Of a stretch of 64,000 nucleotides of DNA, positions 31,158 to 40,274 are shown one piece after another (the first letter of the stretch is position 1; the number at the start of each line of letters is the position of its first letter). The notes beneath the pieces are model-generated. The model was not told the DNA's origin and did not search any database. It was given only the letters and a program-made list of their open reading frames with translations. The translations under genes and the position numbers were made by a program. The DNA comes from Anaerolineae bacterium (GTDB lineage: Bacteria; Chloroflexota; Anaerolineae; J036; Brachytrichaceae), in the NCBI GenBank assembly GCA_947476335.1, contig CANJQH010000001.1:1-64000 (forward strand), in the 5' to 3' direction.

Positions 31158-33686
31158 ATGAATTCAGGCAATGACTCGTCCATGCGCGACTGGCTGATGG
31201 CGGCCAGCTTCGGCAACGGCTTGCAAACGGAAGGCGGCGCTGAGGCGTTGCCCGAAATTATCGAAGCGCCCGTGCTTCCTTTGCGTGACATGGTAATTTT
31301 TCCGCGTGCGATTACACCGCTTTCGGTCGGTCGCGATCGCTCGCTGCGCGCGCTCGACGTGGCACGCGGCAATGATGGCGTGGCTATCGCACTCGCACAG
31401 CGCAGTGGGGATGCGGCTGATCCGCGCCCGTCGGATTTGTATGAGATCGGAACTGTGGTTTCGATCGGGCGCACGCTGGCCATGCCCGATGGTTCGATCA
31501 GCCTGCTTGTGCAGGGCCGCATGCGCGTGCAGGTTCTCGAATGGCTGCAGGCGACGCCTTATCTCATCGCACGCGCGCGCGTGCTGCCCGAGAAGCTCGT
31601 GCAGTCGAATGTGGCTGAAGCGCTCATGCGCGTGGCGCTGTCACAGTTCGATCGCGTGGTGGGCATGAACGCCAGCCTGCCTGAGGACTCTGGCGTCTAT
31701 GCGATGAACATCCATGATCCAGCAGCGCTGTCAGATTTTATCGCCGGTATGCTGCCGCTCGATGTTGCTGCGCGGCAGTCGCTGCTCGAGGCATTAGATC
31801 CTGTCGAACGCCTGCAGAAGCTGAGCGCGCTGCTGGCGCGCGAGCTCGATGTGCTCGAACTTGAAGATCGCATTCACGAGCGCACACAGAATGAGGTCGA
31901 CAAAAGCCAGCGCGAATACTACCTGCGCGAACAGTTGCATTCGATTCAGGAGGAGCTCGGCGAAATCGACGCCGGCGCAAGTGAGTTGAAATCATTGCGC
32001 GAGCGCATCAAGGCCAAGACGCTGCCCGACGTGGCGCGCATGCGGGTGGAGCGCGAAATCACGCGCCTCGAACAGATGCCGAGCATGTCACCCGAAGTGG
32101 GCATCGTGCGCGAATACATCGACTGGGTGCTGGATCTGCCGTGGAGCGAAACATCGGAGGACCGCCTCGATGTGCTGCGCGCGACGGCGGTGCTTGATGA
32201 GCATCATTTCGGATTGTCGAAGGTCAAGGAACGCATCCTTGAACACATTGCGGTGCGCAAGCTGACCGGTGGTTCGCGCTCGCCGATCCTCTGCTTTGCC
32301 GGACCGCCCGGCACCGGCAAGACGTCGCTTGCGCGCAGCATCGCCGATTCGCTGGGCCGTAAGTTTGTGCGCGTGAGCGTGGGCGGCGTGCACGATGAGG
32401 CCGAAATTCGTGGCCACCGCCGCACGTACATCGGCGCGCTTCCCGGCCGCATTTTGCAGACAATGCGCCGCGCTGGCACTGCGAATCCGCTCTTTGTGCT
32501 CGATGAAATCGATAAGCTCGGCGACGACTTTCGCGGTGATCCTGCAGCTGCGCTGCTCGAAGTGCTTGATCCTGAGCAGAACACTGAGTTTGAGGATCAC
32601 TATCTCGATCTGCCGTACGATCTTTCGCGCGTGATGTGGATTACTACGGCCAACTATGTTGGCGATATTCCGCCGGCGCTGCGTGATCGCCTTGAGGTGA
32701 TCGAATTTAACGGTTATATCGAAGATGAGAAGCTCGAAATTGCGCGGCGCTTTCTCGTGCCGCGTCAGCTGAAGGAGAACGGATTGCAGGATCACCCGCT
32801 CGTCTTCAGCGATGACGTGCTGCGCACAATCATTCGTGAATACACGTACGAAGCCGGTGTGCGCAATCTCGATCGCGAGATTGCAAATATCTGCCGCAAA
32901 ACTGCGCGCAAGGTAGCTGAGGAAAAAGCATACGTGCGACGACTCGCACCCGATATGCTGCATAAATATCTCGGCCCGCCGCAGTTTGATTCCGCCCGTA
33001 TGGAGGCGACCGACCAGGTCGGCCTCGCCAACGGTGTCAGCTGGAGCGAAGGCGGCGGCGACTTGCTGCCTATTGAAGTCACGCTGATGGAAGGCGACGG
33101 TTCGCTGACGTTGACGGGTTCGCTCGGCGAGGTGATGCAGGAAAGCGCGAAGGCGGCGCTGAGTTACGCACGCTCGCGCGCTGCAACGCTGGGAATTCAG
33201 AAGCGCACTTTTGAAAAGAACGATATTCATATTCATGTTGCGGAAGGCGCCATTCCAAAAGATGGACCTTCTGCGGGCATTACGATGGCGATTGCGCTGA
33301 TTTCGGCGTTGACGCGCGTTGCGGTGCGGCGTGATGTGGCGATGACCGGTGAAATCACGCTGCGCGGGCGGGTGCTGCCGATTGGCGGTCTCAAGGACAA
33401 GATGCTCGCTGCACATCGCGCCGGCATACGCACTTTCATCATTCCGAAGAAAAATGTGAAGGACCTGGCAGAAGTACCGAAGAAAATTCTCAAGGAAATG
33501 CACGTGGTGCAGGTTGAGGAAATGGACGACGTGCTTAAAACGGCACTGGTGCGCATGCCTGTTCCAGCCCCCGCGGCGCGTGCGAAGGCTCGTCCGGCTG
33601 CCAAGCCGGCGCGTGTGCGTGCAAAAGCCAAGGCGAAGACAGCCGTGCGCCGCCCGGCTGCTCGCCCGTCGACTCCACTCGCCTGA
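31158..33686 (+). CDS. lon: ATP-dependent protease Lon with basic Ala/Lys/Pro-rich tail
   Basis: An 842-residue LonA-type protease. The N-terminal LON substrate domain (about 38-240, [17 protein letters not shown]) is followed by a coiled region (about 230-290). The AAA+ module has Walker [10 protein letters not shown] (about 380) and Walker [12 protein letters not shown] (about 450). The protease domain has catalytic Ser in [11 protein letters not shown] (about 704) and Lys in [14 protein letters not shown] (about 748). The last about 45 residues (from about 798) form an Ala/Lys/Arg/Pro-rich tail of histone-H1-like composition, absent from ordinary Lon. This may strengthen DNA binding (inference). 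Start [14 protein letters not shown]; probably co-transcribed with folC. Confidence 0.95.
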   Translation: MNSGNDSSMRDWLMAASFGNGLQTEGGAEALPEIIEAPVLPLRDMVIFPRAITPLSVGRDRSLRALDVARGNDGVAIALAQRSGDAADPRPSDLYEIGTVVSIGRTLAMPDGSISLLVQGRMRVQVLEWLQATPYLIARARVLPEKLVQSNVAEALMRVALSQFDRVVGMNASLPEDSGVYAMNIHDPAALSDFIAGMLPLDVAARQSLLEALDPVERLQKLSALLARELDVLELEDRIHERTQNEVDKSQREYYLREQLHSIQEELGEIDAGASELKSLRERIKAKTLPDVARMRVEREITRLEQMPSMSPEVGIVREYIDWVLDLPWSETSEDRLDVLRATAVLDEHHFGLSKVKERILEHIAVRKLTGGSRSPILCFAGPPGTGKTSLARSIADSLGRKFVRVSVGGVHDEAEIRGHRRTYIGALPGRILQTMRRAGTANPLFVLDEIDKLGDDFRGDPAAALLEVLDPEQNTEFEDHYLDLPYDLSRVMWITTANYVGDIPPALRDRLEVIEFNGYIEDEKLEIARRFLVPRQLKENGLQDHPLVFSDDVLRTIIREYTYEAGVRNLDREIANICRKTARKVAEEKAYVRRLAPDMLHKYLGPPQFDSARMEATDQVGLANGVSWSEGGGDLLPIEVTLMEGDGSLTLTGSLGEVMQESAKAALSYARSRAATLGIQKRTFEKNDIHIHVAEGAIPKDGPSAGITMAIALISALTRVAVRRDVAMTGEITLRGRVLPIGGLKDKMLAAHRAGIRTFIIPKKNVKDLAEVPKKILKEMHVVQVEEMDDVLKTALVRMPVPAPAARAKARPAAKPARVRAKAKAKTAVRRPAARPSTPLA

Positions 33687-33825
33687 CAGTTGTCAGCGAT
33701 CTTCACAAGATCTTCAGAAGTTGTCATTAGTCTGTCACCTCGATGAAGTGAGTGCGCATGACAAATGTAGTGGTGGAAACTGCCGCCTGCATTTCGTTAC
33801 GCGTTCCTGAGGAAATGACGGAAAA

Positions 33826-35199
33826 ATGACAAACCTGATCAGCGATCACAACAGATTTTTGCGTGGTGCACAAGTGGTGCTCGGAGTTGCGGCGGCGACG
33901 ATGATGACGGTGGGTGCGGCCTTTGCATCTTCGCCCGGGCGCATGGTGGCGCAGCCGCAGGCACCGAATGCGCAGCAGCAGAAGCAGCGGCCGGTGATGC
34001 GGCCGGCCGCGTTCATCCCGGTGCAGCTGGCCGCTGGAATCGCGGAAGCGCCGATGGGGTTGACGAGCAACGGTCATCTTCCCCTTGGCTCCGTGGATGA
34101 TGCGGAAGGCGCAAGTTCGTTTTATGCCGCGATGAAGGTATTTGACGCCGTTGAAAATGTCGCTGACGGCCTGGGTCCGGTCTACAACGCGCAGTCCTGC
34201 CGCGAATGTCATCAGGCGCCGATGTCGGGTGGGGCGAGTCAGATGACTGTGCTGCGCGCCGGCGGCTATGTCGATGGGCAGTTCGTGGCGCACGCCGGCG
34301 GCTCACTCATTCAGGATCGCGCCATCGATCCGTCACTGCAGGAATTCGTTGACGCGCACAGCGACGATGTTACGGCGCAGCGCCTCTCGCTCAGCATCCT
34401 CGGCGACGGCTTCGTTGAGGCTGTGCCGGACCAGACATTTTTTGACATCGCAGCCGCACAGCCGGAATCGATGCGCGGCGAAGTCGTCATGGTCGATGTG
34501 CTTGAAGCACCGGGTGTGCAGCGCGTCGGACGCTTCGGCTGGAAGAGCCAGCACGCCAGCCTGCTTTCGTTTGCAGCTGATGCGTATTTGAATGAAATGG
34601 GCATCACCAGCCCGCTCTTTCCGCAGGAAAATTCATCCGACGGCAATTCCGTCGCTGCCTTCGATTCCGTTGCGGATCCAGAGGATGAGGCGCAGTCCGC
34701 ATCTCCGTTCGGCATCGATGTGCATATTTTCGCGGATTATTCGCGCAGCCTGGCGGCTCCGCCCCGCATCATCAGCGCGCTTTCGCGCTCCGATGTGAAC
34801 ACGGGTCAGGCTCTTTTCGAGCAGGTGGGATGCGCGATGTGCCATACGTCTGAGCTGGTGACTGCGCCGGCCGGCACGCTGTTGAACGGAGGAACCTTCA
34901 CTGTGTCGCACGCGCTTGGCGATAAGCGCATTCATCCGTACAGCGATTACCTGTTGCACGACATCGGTATTGGCGATGGCATTCATCAGACGGGATCGCC
35001 TGAGGCGCGTAACAAGATGCGCACGGCACCGCTGTGGGGGCTTTCGATGCGCAACCGTTACATGCACGATGGTCAGAGCTATACGCTCGAAGAGGCCATC
35101 CGCCGGCATGCTGGCCAGGCGGAACAGGTACGGCGTCGTTTCGAAGACCTGTCGCGCCCGGAGCGCCGGCAGATGCTGCTGTTCCTGCGTTCGTTGTAA
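33826..35199 (+). CDS. secreted di-haem oxidoreductase (DHOR / thiol oxidoreductase-like)
   Basis: A 457-residue exported protein with an N-terminal signal segment (about 10-36, AASS at the probable cleavage). Two c-type haem motifs are present: CRECH (about 124-128, QSCRECHQAPM) and CAMCH (about 337-341, QVGCAMCHTSE). C-terminal segments DIGIGDGIHQTGSPEARNKMRTAPLWGL and YMHDGQSYTLEEAIRRHAGQA are characteristic of the DUF1111 'di-haem oxidoreductase, putative peroxidase' family. It probably moves electrons outside the membrane; the physiological partner is unknown. Separated by 139 bp from lon, so likely its own unit; start preceded by GGAAATGACGG. Confidence 0.9.
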   Translation: MTNLISDHNRFLRGAQVVLGVAAATMMTVGAAFASSPGRMVAQPQAPNAQQQKQRPVMRPAAFIPVQLAAGIAEAPMGLTSNGHLPLGSVDDAEGASSFYAAMKVFDAVENVADGLGPVYNAQSCRECHQAPMSGGASQMTVLRAGGYVDGQFVAHAGGSLIQDRAIDPSLQEFVDAHSDDVTAQRLSLSILGDGFVEAVPDQTFFDIAAAQPESMRGEVVMVDVLEAPGVQRVGRFGWKSQHASLLSFAADAYLNEMGITSPLFPQENSSDGNSVAAFDSVADPEDEAQSASPFGIDVHIFADYSRSLAAPPRIISALSRSDVNTGQALFEQVGCAMCHTSELVTAPAGTLLNGGTFTVSHALGDKRIHPYSDYLLHDIGIGDGIHQTGSPEARNKMRTAPLWGLSMRNRYMHDGQSYTLEEAIRRHAGQAEQVRRRFEDLSRPERRQMLLFLRSL

Positions 35200-35241
35200 G
35201 CTGTCATTTGTCTTCCGCATTTCTGTGAATCAATCTGTGAA

Positions 35242-35354
35242 GTAACGACTCAGGCCCAAAGCAGTATTTCCTGCGAAGCACGCTGTTTCTTCTCTCTATG
35301 GGGGATAGAAACAGCGTGTTTCGCGTTGGAAAATTAGCCGGCCTGAATCGTTCC
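35242..35354. mobile_element. MITE-1-like copy (GTAACGAC subgroup, inverted)
   Basis: Left end GTAACGACTCAGGCC, right end GGCCTGAATCGTTCC, with a hairpin of CACGCTGTTTCT type. No target duplication. It lies directly upstream of the leader of the secreted repeat protein gene (35477). Confidence 0.8.
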
Positions 35355-35364
35355 TGCCTCCATC

Positions 35365-35400
35365 GTTTCTCCATATCCCTTTGCTATTCTGATTTCAGCG
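35365..35400 (+). promoter_or_regulatory. conserved leader / promoter box shared by the two secreted-repeat genes
   Basis: CATCGTTTCTCCATATCCC..GCTATTCTGATTTCAGCGACG recurs with few changes at 36611-36650 (CATCATTTCTCTATATCTC..GTTATTCTGATCTCAC). In both places it directly follows a diverged MITE-1-like copy. It is the only non-MITE sequence shared by both upstream regions, so it is a candidate promoter. Confidence 0.5.
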
Positions 35401-35476
35401 ACGTGAATTTGCACGATCGCAGGGTAGCAGAAGCGACGATGACTCGAGCGCTTCGAAGACAGGAGAACGAATTACG

Positions 35477-36376
35477 ATGAACAAGATTCAATGGACTCGG
35501 CGTAAGTTGGCGAGCGTAGCGCTGGCGGTGACGGGAGTGACCGTTGCTGGGTTGCTCGCAGTGGGCGGTGCGGTGGGTGCTTCGGCGCAGAGTGGGACGG
35601 CCGGCAGCGGGCCGCTGGCGATGGCGCAGCGCTTGATCGGCGGGCGCGGTATGCGCGGCGGGCATCGTGGCCCGGGCGGTCCCGAGGCGATGGCTGCGGC
35701 GGCGAAGACGCTCGGCATCGACGAAGCAGCGCTGAAGACCGAACTGCAGGGCGGCAAGACGATTGCCGATGTGGCGAAGGCAAAGGGCGTTGAAACGGCG
35801 AAGGTCGTGGCCGCGATCGTCGATGCCGAGAAAGCCGACATCGCGCAGCATGTGAAGGACGGCGACATGACTCAGGCGCAGGCCGATCAGATGCTGAAGG
35901 ATGTTGATGCGCACGTGACCGATATGGTCAACAACCCAAGGCCGCAGGGTGGCCCGCGCGGCATCGGCGGCCGTGACGGTCGTGACGGTCGTGAATCGAT
36001 GACAGTGGTAGCCAAGGCGCTTGGCATCGATGAGGCTGCCTTGAAGACTGAGCTGCAGGGCGGCAAGACGGTTGCCGATGTGGCGAAGGCGAAGGGCGTT
36101 GCGTTGAGCACGATCGTCGACGCGATCGTCGCGCAGCATAAAACGAAACTGGCGCAGTCTGTGACCGACGGGAAGATGACGCAGGCACAGGCCGACACCA
36201 TCCTCGGTGGTGAGAAGGTGCATGTCGAGCTGATGCTGAACGGCCAGATGCCGCAGCGCGGCCCTGGCGGCCCCGGCGGCGACTTTGGACCCGGACATGG
36301 TCGTGGCCATGGTGGGCGTGGTTATGCCCCGGATGCCCAGCCGACGCCGTCGAACACGAGCGGGCAGGGTGGCTGA
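35477..36376 (+). CDS. secreted protein with two helical LGIDEAAL repeats and Gly/Arg-rich spacers
   Basis: A 299-residue protein with a signal peptide (cleavage near SAQ, about 40). Two copies of an about 80-residue helical module follow (about 72-155 and 175-255): LGIDEAALKTELQGGKTIAD, VAKAKGVET, then DGDMTQAQADQMLKD. Glycine/arginine-rich spacers follow each module (RGMRGGHRGPGG and RGGPGG-type). The pattern resembles DUF2680-like and CpxP/Spy-like helical periplasmic proteins, but I do not claim identity. A single-module paralogue follows at 37042, and a two-component system lies behind both, so a role in envelope sensing is possible. Start ATG 35477 has AGGAG before it. Confidence 0.75.
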   Translation: MNKIQWTRRKLASVALAVTGVTVAGLLAVGGAVGASAQSGTAGSGPLAMAQRLIGGRGMRGGHRGPGGPEAMAAAAKTLGIDEAALKTELQGGKTIADVAKAKGVETAKVVAAIVDAEKADIAQHVKDGDMTQAQADQMLKDVDAHVTDMVNNPRPQGGPRGIGGRDGRDGRESMTVVAKALGIDEAALKTELQGGKTVADVAKAKGVALSTIVDAIVAQHKTKLAQSVTDGKMTQAQADTILGGEKVHVELMLNGQMPQRGPGGPGGDFGPGHGRGHGGRGYAPDAQPTPSNTSGQGG

Positions 36377-36406
36377 AGCGCAGTCGAGTGTTGAGATCTG
36401 AGTCCA

Positions 36407-36443
36407 TCCCCCGCTTCCCAGGAAGCGGGGGATGTTTCTTTTT
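36407..36443 (+). terminator. rho-independent terminator
   Basis: CCCCGCTTCC-CA-GGAAGCGGGG followed by a T-rich run (TTTCTTTTTT), about 30 bp after the stop of the preceding gene. Confidence 0.9.
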
Positions 36444-36446
36444 TCG

Positions 36447-36567
36447 TAATGATTTAGGCCTGGCGCAGTATTTCATTTCTTGTCTTGCGAAGCACGCAAT
36501 TCCTTCCCTCTGCAGGGGGCAGGAATCACGTGTCCTGCGTTGGAAAACTGGATGGCTGAGTCGTTAC
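36447..36567. mobile_element. MITE-1-like copy (GTAATGATTTAGGCC subgroup)
   Basis: Left end GTAATGATTTAGGCC, right end GGCTGAGTCGTTAC, with a hairpin around ACGCAATTCC/GGAATCACGTG. It overlaps the T-tract of the terminator just upstream. No target duplication. Confidence 0.72.
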
Positions 36568-36675
36568 GAGTGAAGAGATTTCGTGCAGAGAAGCTGTGTG
36601 AAATGATCTCCATCATTTCTCTATATCTCTTCGTTATTCTGATCTCACTCAACGATTCAGGATATTCAAAATCGG

Positions 36676-36718
36676 AATATTTAAATCGGGATATTTAAAT
36701 CGGGATATTTAAATCGGG
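36676..36718. repeat. 14-bp tandem repeat (ATATTTAAATCGGG x ~3)
   Basis: A perfect AT-rich array immediately before the next MITE-1 copy; that copy duplicated its last 8 bases (AAATCGGG). Confidence 0.9.
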
Positions 36719-36922
36719 GCAACTACTCAGGCCAGCTATTTTTCCAACGCGAAACACACTAAGTTCCTGTCCATAAGTTTTGTCCGGCAGATTCGCCTCC
36801 CCCGCTTTGCGGGGGAGGCGAATCTGCCGCCAGAACTTTTGGCGACTCACTTATTCTCTCCCTCTTCGGGGGAGAGAATAGTGTGTTTCGCGGGAAATAC
36901 TGATTTGGACCTGAGTAGTTAC
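36719..36922. mobile_element. MITE-1 copy carrying a nested MITE-2
   Basis: Host ends are GCAACTACTCAGGCC and GGACCTGAGTAGTTAC. The target duplication is AAATCGGG (36711-36718 and 36923-36930). A MITE-2 was inserted at the TA of CACACTATTCTCTC; removing it restores a normal 112-bp MITE-1. Confidence 0.93.
36762..36851 (-). mobile_element. MITE-2 copy (90 bp) nested inside MITE-1
   Basis: The reverse orientation of the 90-bp element, flanked by TA (36760-36761) and TA (36852-36853). The uninterrupted MITE-1 copies have a single TA here, so the TA duplication is shown directly. Confidence 0.96.
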
Positions 36923-36944
36923 AAATCGGGACATTTGAATCCTC

Positions 36945-37028
36945 ATCGCAAAACATGTGACTTTTCCTTGAAAAAAGTGAAGAAGCCGCGTGGTTCGCGT
37001 TGGAAAACCAGATGGCCTGAGTAGTTAC
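36945..37028. mobile_element. partial MITE-1-like copy immediately before a Shine-Dalgarno
   Basis: The right half only: GTTCGCGTTGGAAAACCAGATGGCCTGAGTAGTTAC; the left end is missing. The next bases are AGGAGTTTTAATC and then ATG 37042, so the element ends at the ribosome-binding site. Confidence 0.7.
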
Positions 37029-37041
37029 AGGAGTTTTAATC

Positions 37042-37710
37042 ATGACAACGAATCTATGGATGCGCCGACGTATGACTGGCATTGTGTTTGCAGTGGCTGG
37101 TGTGGCTGTGGTGGGGATGCTTGCGGTTGGCAGCGCTGCGGCGAAGGGCGGCCCGAATGTGAACCCATTGCATTCACCGTTGGGCACACCGCGTGCTGGT
37201 GGTGAGAGGCAGCACGGGATTGGGAAAGAGAGCCTCGCCGCGGCTGCAGAGGCGCTGGGCATCGACGAAGCGGTGCTGAAGGCTGCGTTGGACAGCGGCA
37301 AGAGCATCGCGGATGTGGCGCAGGCGCACAATGTGAATGTGTCGGTGGTCGTCAATGCGATCGTTGCAGAGCGCCAGGCTGATCTTGCCAAGGCCGTCAC
37401 GGATGGCAAGCTGACGCAGGCGCAGGCGGATGAGAAGCTCACGAAATTTGAATCGAAGGTGACGGAATTGGTGAGCGAAGCGCCCCCGTCTGGTGGCCCG
37501 CGCGGCCCGCAGCATTCCGACGGGCCGCGGGCGACTGCGGCGTCAGCGGTTCAGCAGCAGGGTGGACGCGTAGTGAGTGGAACTCCGGCGGCGGCTCCGG
37601 CGGCGGCTCCGGCGGCGGCTCAGAACACACCGCGCGGCGGTCAGAATGGTGGTGGGCGCGGCGGTCAGAATGGTGGTGGGCGCGGCGGTCAGAATGGACC
37701 TCGACCGTAG
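37042..37710 (+). CDS. secreted protein with one LGIDEAVL repeat and Gly/Asn/Gln-rich tail
   Basis: A 222-residue paralogue of the gene at 35477. It has a signal peptide (cleavage near SAAA-KG, about 33) and one helical module (about 70-140: LGIDEAVLKAALDSGKSIAD, VAQAHNVNV, DGKLTQAQADEKL). The C-terminus is low complexity: three APAA-type repeats, then GGQNGGGR repeats encoded by 21-bp DNA repeats. RBS AGGAG is 9 bases before ATG 37042. Its original leader (36611-36650) is separated from the gene by about 400 bp of MITE insertions, so expression may now depend on other sequences. A terminator follows. Confidence 0.75.
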   Translation: MTTNLWMRRRMTGIVFAVAGVAVVGMLAVGSAAAKGGPNVNPLHSPLGTPRAGGERQHGIGKESLAAAAEALGIDEAVLKAALDSGKSIADVAQAHNVNVSVVVNAIVAERQADLAKAVTDGKLTQAQADEKLTKFESKVTELVSEAPPSGGPRGPQHSDGPRATAASAVQQQGGRVVSGTPAAAPAAAPAAAQNTPRGGQNGGGRGGQNGGGRGGQNGPRP

Positions 37711-37756
37711 AAGTGTGATGTGCGGGGTGGATTTTGGCTCCGTGTGAAATAGTGAA

Positions 37757-37797
37757 CGCTCCTCCTCTGCTTCATATGAAGTGGGGGAGTTTTTATT
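37757..37797 (+). terminator. rho-independent terminator
   Basis: CTCCTCCTCTGCTTCAT-ATGAAGTGGGGGAG, then TTTTTATT. It lies 50 bp after the secreted-repeat gene. Confidence 0.82.
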
Positions 37798-37876
37798 GCT
37801 GGCTGATCGAGAGCGGTGAGAATACTGCAACGCAGGCGGGGTAACCGATTGCGAAATACAGATAGTGAGGAAGCAA

Positions 37877-38029
37877 GTAACTATTTAGGCCATCCTGTTT
37901 TTCAACGCAAAACACTGATGTAAGTGAGTCGCCAAAAGTTCTGGCGGCAGATTCGCCTCCCCCGCTTTGCGGGGGAGGCGAATCTGCCGGACAAAACTTA
38001 TGGACAGGAACGTAGGCCTGAGCAGTCAT
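37877..38029. mobile_element. short MITE-1 form carrying a nested MITE-2
   Basis: Left end GTAACTATTTAGGCC..CAACGCAAAACACTGATG, right end GGCCTGAGCAGTCAT. Flanks GGAAGCAA / GGAAGAAC give a near (6 of 8) target duplication. A MITE-2 occupies a TA in the middle. The element ends 12 bp before the response regulator start. Confidence 0.85.
37923..38012 (+). mobile_element. MITE-2 copy (90 bp) nested in the short MITE-1
   Basis: AGTGAGTCGCCAAAAGTTCT to GGACAGGAACG, with TA on both sides (37921-37922, 38013-38014). Differs from the 12224 copy only at the last base. Confidence 0.95.
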
Positions 38030-38041
38030 GGAAGAACCGAT

Positions 38042-38731
38042 ATGGCACAGCGAATTCTGATCGCCGACGACGATCGACAAATCACCCGTCTCGTGCAGTC
38101 ATACCTGGAGCGCGCAGGTTTTGAAGTGCGCGTTGCGCACGATGGCGAGCAGGCGCTGCACATGCTGCGTGCCGAGAATCCGGATATGGCCGTGCTCGAC
38201 GTGATGATGCCGGGCCGCGACGGGTTCGAATTGGCGCGGCTTATTCGGGCGGATCGCCGGTTGGCGGCACTGCCTATTCTGATGCTGACGGCGCGCGTGG
38301 AGGATATAGACAAGCTGCAGGGCCTCGAGCTTGGTGCGGATGATTATTTGACCAAGCCGTTTAACCCGCCTGAACTTGTGGCGCGTGTGCGCGCAATTCT
38401 GCGGCGCGTGAATGGCGATCTCAAGCCTTCGGCAGTGTTGCGCATCCGTGATCTCAGCCTCGATACGGAAGCACACATAGCCACGGTTCGCGACCAGCTG
38501 CTTGATCTCACGCCGGCCGAATTTGCGCTGTTGCAGACGTTTATGCAGTATTCGGAACGCGCGTTCACGCGGGGTGAATTGATCGATATCGCGTTTGGCG
38601 AAACCTACGAAGGTTTTGAACGCACCATTGATACGCACATCAAAAATCTGCGCCGCAAAATCGAAATTGATTCAGCCGATCCGCAGTACATCCAAACTGT
38701 ATTTGGCGTTGGTTACAAAATGGGACGTTGA
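38042..38731 (+). CDS. OmpR/PhoB-type response regulator
   Basis: A 229-residue protein. Receiver domain (about 4-118): acidic pocket IADDDR, phospho-acceptor Asp in MAVLDVMMPGRDGF (about 53), and the Lys in DDYLTKPFNPPELV (about 104). The C-terminal winged helix (about 135-229) has DLTPAEFALLQTFMQYSERAFTRGELI and TIDTHIKNLRRKI..YIQTVFGVGYKM, the typical OmpR/PhoB DNA-binding fold. The start ATG 38042 follows GGAAGAAC; the 12 bp before are directly abutted by a composite MITE, so the promoter is either inside it or upstream of 37877. Forms a pair with the following kinase. Confidence 0.93.
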   Translation: MAQRILIADDDRQITRLVQSYLERAGFEVRVAHDGEQALHMLRAENPDMAVLDVMMPGRDGFELARLIRADRRLAALPILMLTARVEDIDKLQGLELGADDYLTKPFNPPELVARVRAILRRVNGDLKPSAVLRIRDLSLDTEAHIATVRDQLLDLTPAEFALLQTFMQYSERAFTRGELIDIAFGETYEGFERTIDTHIKNLRRKIEIDSADPQYIQTVFGVGYKMGR

Positions 38732-38737
38732 AATACT

Positions 38738-38809
38738 GTAACTACTCGAGCCATCCGGTTTTCCATCGCGGGTTTTGCGGGAAATAATGATCTGGGTTCG
38801 AGTCGTTAC
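38738..38809. mobile_element. short MITE-1-like copy between regulator and kinase
   Basis: GTAACTACTCGAGCC to GGTTCGAGTCGTTAC; 72 bp with a reduced hairpin. Flanks GAAATACT and GAAATATG are a near (6 of 8) target duplication. It separates the regulator stop from the kinase start. Confidence 0.78.
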
Positions 38810-38835
38810 GAAATATGAAGTGTCGAGATATTGAA

Positions 38836-40236
38836 ATGAATCGGCTCTGGTTTCGCATCACCGCCGCACTCGTCGGCATCACACTTCTGAGCCTGATTAC
38901 TGTGACGATCGTGGCACAGGTGAACACGCAGGCGCAGTTTGAACAGCTCGCTGGCAGGCAGCGGGAAATTGCGCAGTCTGTGCTGCTGGATACGTTGCAC
39001 GAATATTACGTATTGAATGGTGGCTGGAACGGCGCTGAGCATGTGCTGCAATCTGCACTGCCGAATTTTCCGCAGGCGCAACCGCCGCCTGGGGCGCGCA
39101 ACACGCAGCGGCGGCAGCGTGACACTGTGCGTTTTGTGCTGGCGGATGATCATGACAATGTGGTGGCATACGCCGGTGCTGCGCCGCGTGCCAACCGTTT
39201 TGACGCTGCGGAACGCCGCGCCGCGCTGCCGATTGAAATTGACGGCCGCTTGGTCGGTCATTTGCTCGTGGATTCGCCGGAGCTGACGATGTTGGGTGAA
39301 GCGCAGCAGTTGGTGTTGAATCAGTTGCGACGTTACGCGATTATTTCTGCGTTGATCGTAGGGGTGGCTTCAGTGCTGTTCGGTGTGCTGAGCGGGCGCG
39401 CACTGGCGGCTCCGCTTACCGATCTGGCTGGCGTGGCGCAGCGATTTTCGTCGCGTCGCTGGGATGTGCGGGCGCATGTGCGCGGTGCGCAGGAAGTGGC
39501 TGACGTTGCGCAGGCGTTCAACGAAATGGCTGATTCGCTCGAGCGCGCGGAAATCAATCGACGCAACCTGACGGCCGACATCGCACATGAATTGCGTACA
39601 CCGCTCACGGTGATTCAGGGCAACCTGCGCGCCATGCTCGATGGTGTGTATCCGCTCGAGCGTGGCGAGATTGCCACCATTTATGACGAGACGCGCCTGT
39701 TGAGCCGGCTGGTCGAGGATCTGCGTTTGTTGGCGCTGGCCGAGGCTCGACAACTGCAACTGCAGATGCGCGACGAATCTGCGCAGGCGCTGATGCATGC
39801 TGCTGCCGCGCAGTATCAGGTGGCGGCCGATGCTGCGGGCGTGCGTCTGCAGGTGATTGAGCCGGATGTCGATGTGATCGTGCGCGCCGATGCTGATCGA
39901 GCCGGACAGGTGTTGCGTAATCTGCTGAGCAATGCGCTGCGCTACACACCTGCTGGTGGCACGATTACGATGCATATGCAGGGCTTCGGCGAGGCGTTGT
40001 GCTTCGCTGTGCAGGACACCGGCGCCGGCATTTCCGCAGATGCGCTGCCGCATATTTTCGATCGCTTCTACCGCGGCGATGCATCGCGCGTGCGCAGCGG
40101 CAACAGCACTGGCCTGGGCTTGGCGATTGTACAAAGTCTCGTACAGGCCATGGGCGGCAGCATCGGCGCCGAAAGCACTCTGGGCGTTGGCAGCACGCTG
40201 TGGTTTGAGCTGAAGAAGACGACGGCCGATGGCTGA
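38836..40236 (+). CDS. sensor histidine kinase (HAMP, HisKA, HATPase)
   Basis: A 466-residue protein from ATG 38836 (MNRLWFRITAALVGITLLS), with GAGAT before it; an ATG 21 bp upstream is possible but lies inside or next to the MITE. TM1 is at about 8-30, followed by an extracytoplasmic sensor loop of about 135 residues, TM2 at about 167-190, and a HAMP domain. The HisKA box is DIAHELRTPLTVIQGNLRAM (His at about 251). ATP-binding boxes follow: N (LLSNALRYTPAGG), G1 (VQDTGAGIS), F and G2 (GNSTGLGLAIVQSLV). The sensed signal is unknown, but the position behind two secreted helical-repeat genes suggests an envelope signal. Confidence 0.92.
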   Translation: MNRLWFRITAALVGITLLSLITVTIVAQVNTQAQFEQLAGRQREIAQSVLLDTLHEYYVLNGGWNGAEHVLQSALPNFPQAQPPPGARNTQRRQRDTVRFVLADDHDNVVAYAGAAPRANRFDAAERRAALPIEIDGRLVGHLLVDSPELTMLGEAQQLVLNQLRRYAIISALIVGVASVLFGVLSGRALAAPLTDLAGVAQRFSSRRWDVRAHVRGAQEVADVAQAFNEMADSLERAEINRRNLTADIAHELRTPLTVIQGNLRAMLDGVYPLERGEIATIYDETRLLSRLVEDLRLLALAEARQLQLQMRDESAQALMHAAAAQYQVAADAAGVRLQVIEPDVDVIVRADADRAGQVLRNLLSNALRYTPAGGTITMHMQGFGEALCFAVQDTGAGISADALPHIFDRFYRGDASRVRSGNSTGLGLAIVQSLVQAMGGSIGAESTLGVGSTLWFELKKTTADG

Positions 40237-40274
40237 TGGTGATTGGCGACCGTTCGTTCGTCGTCTTTTATCCG

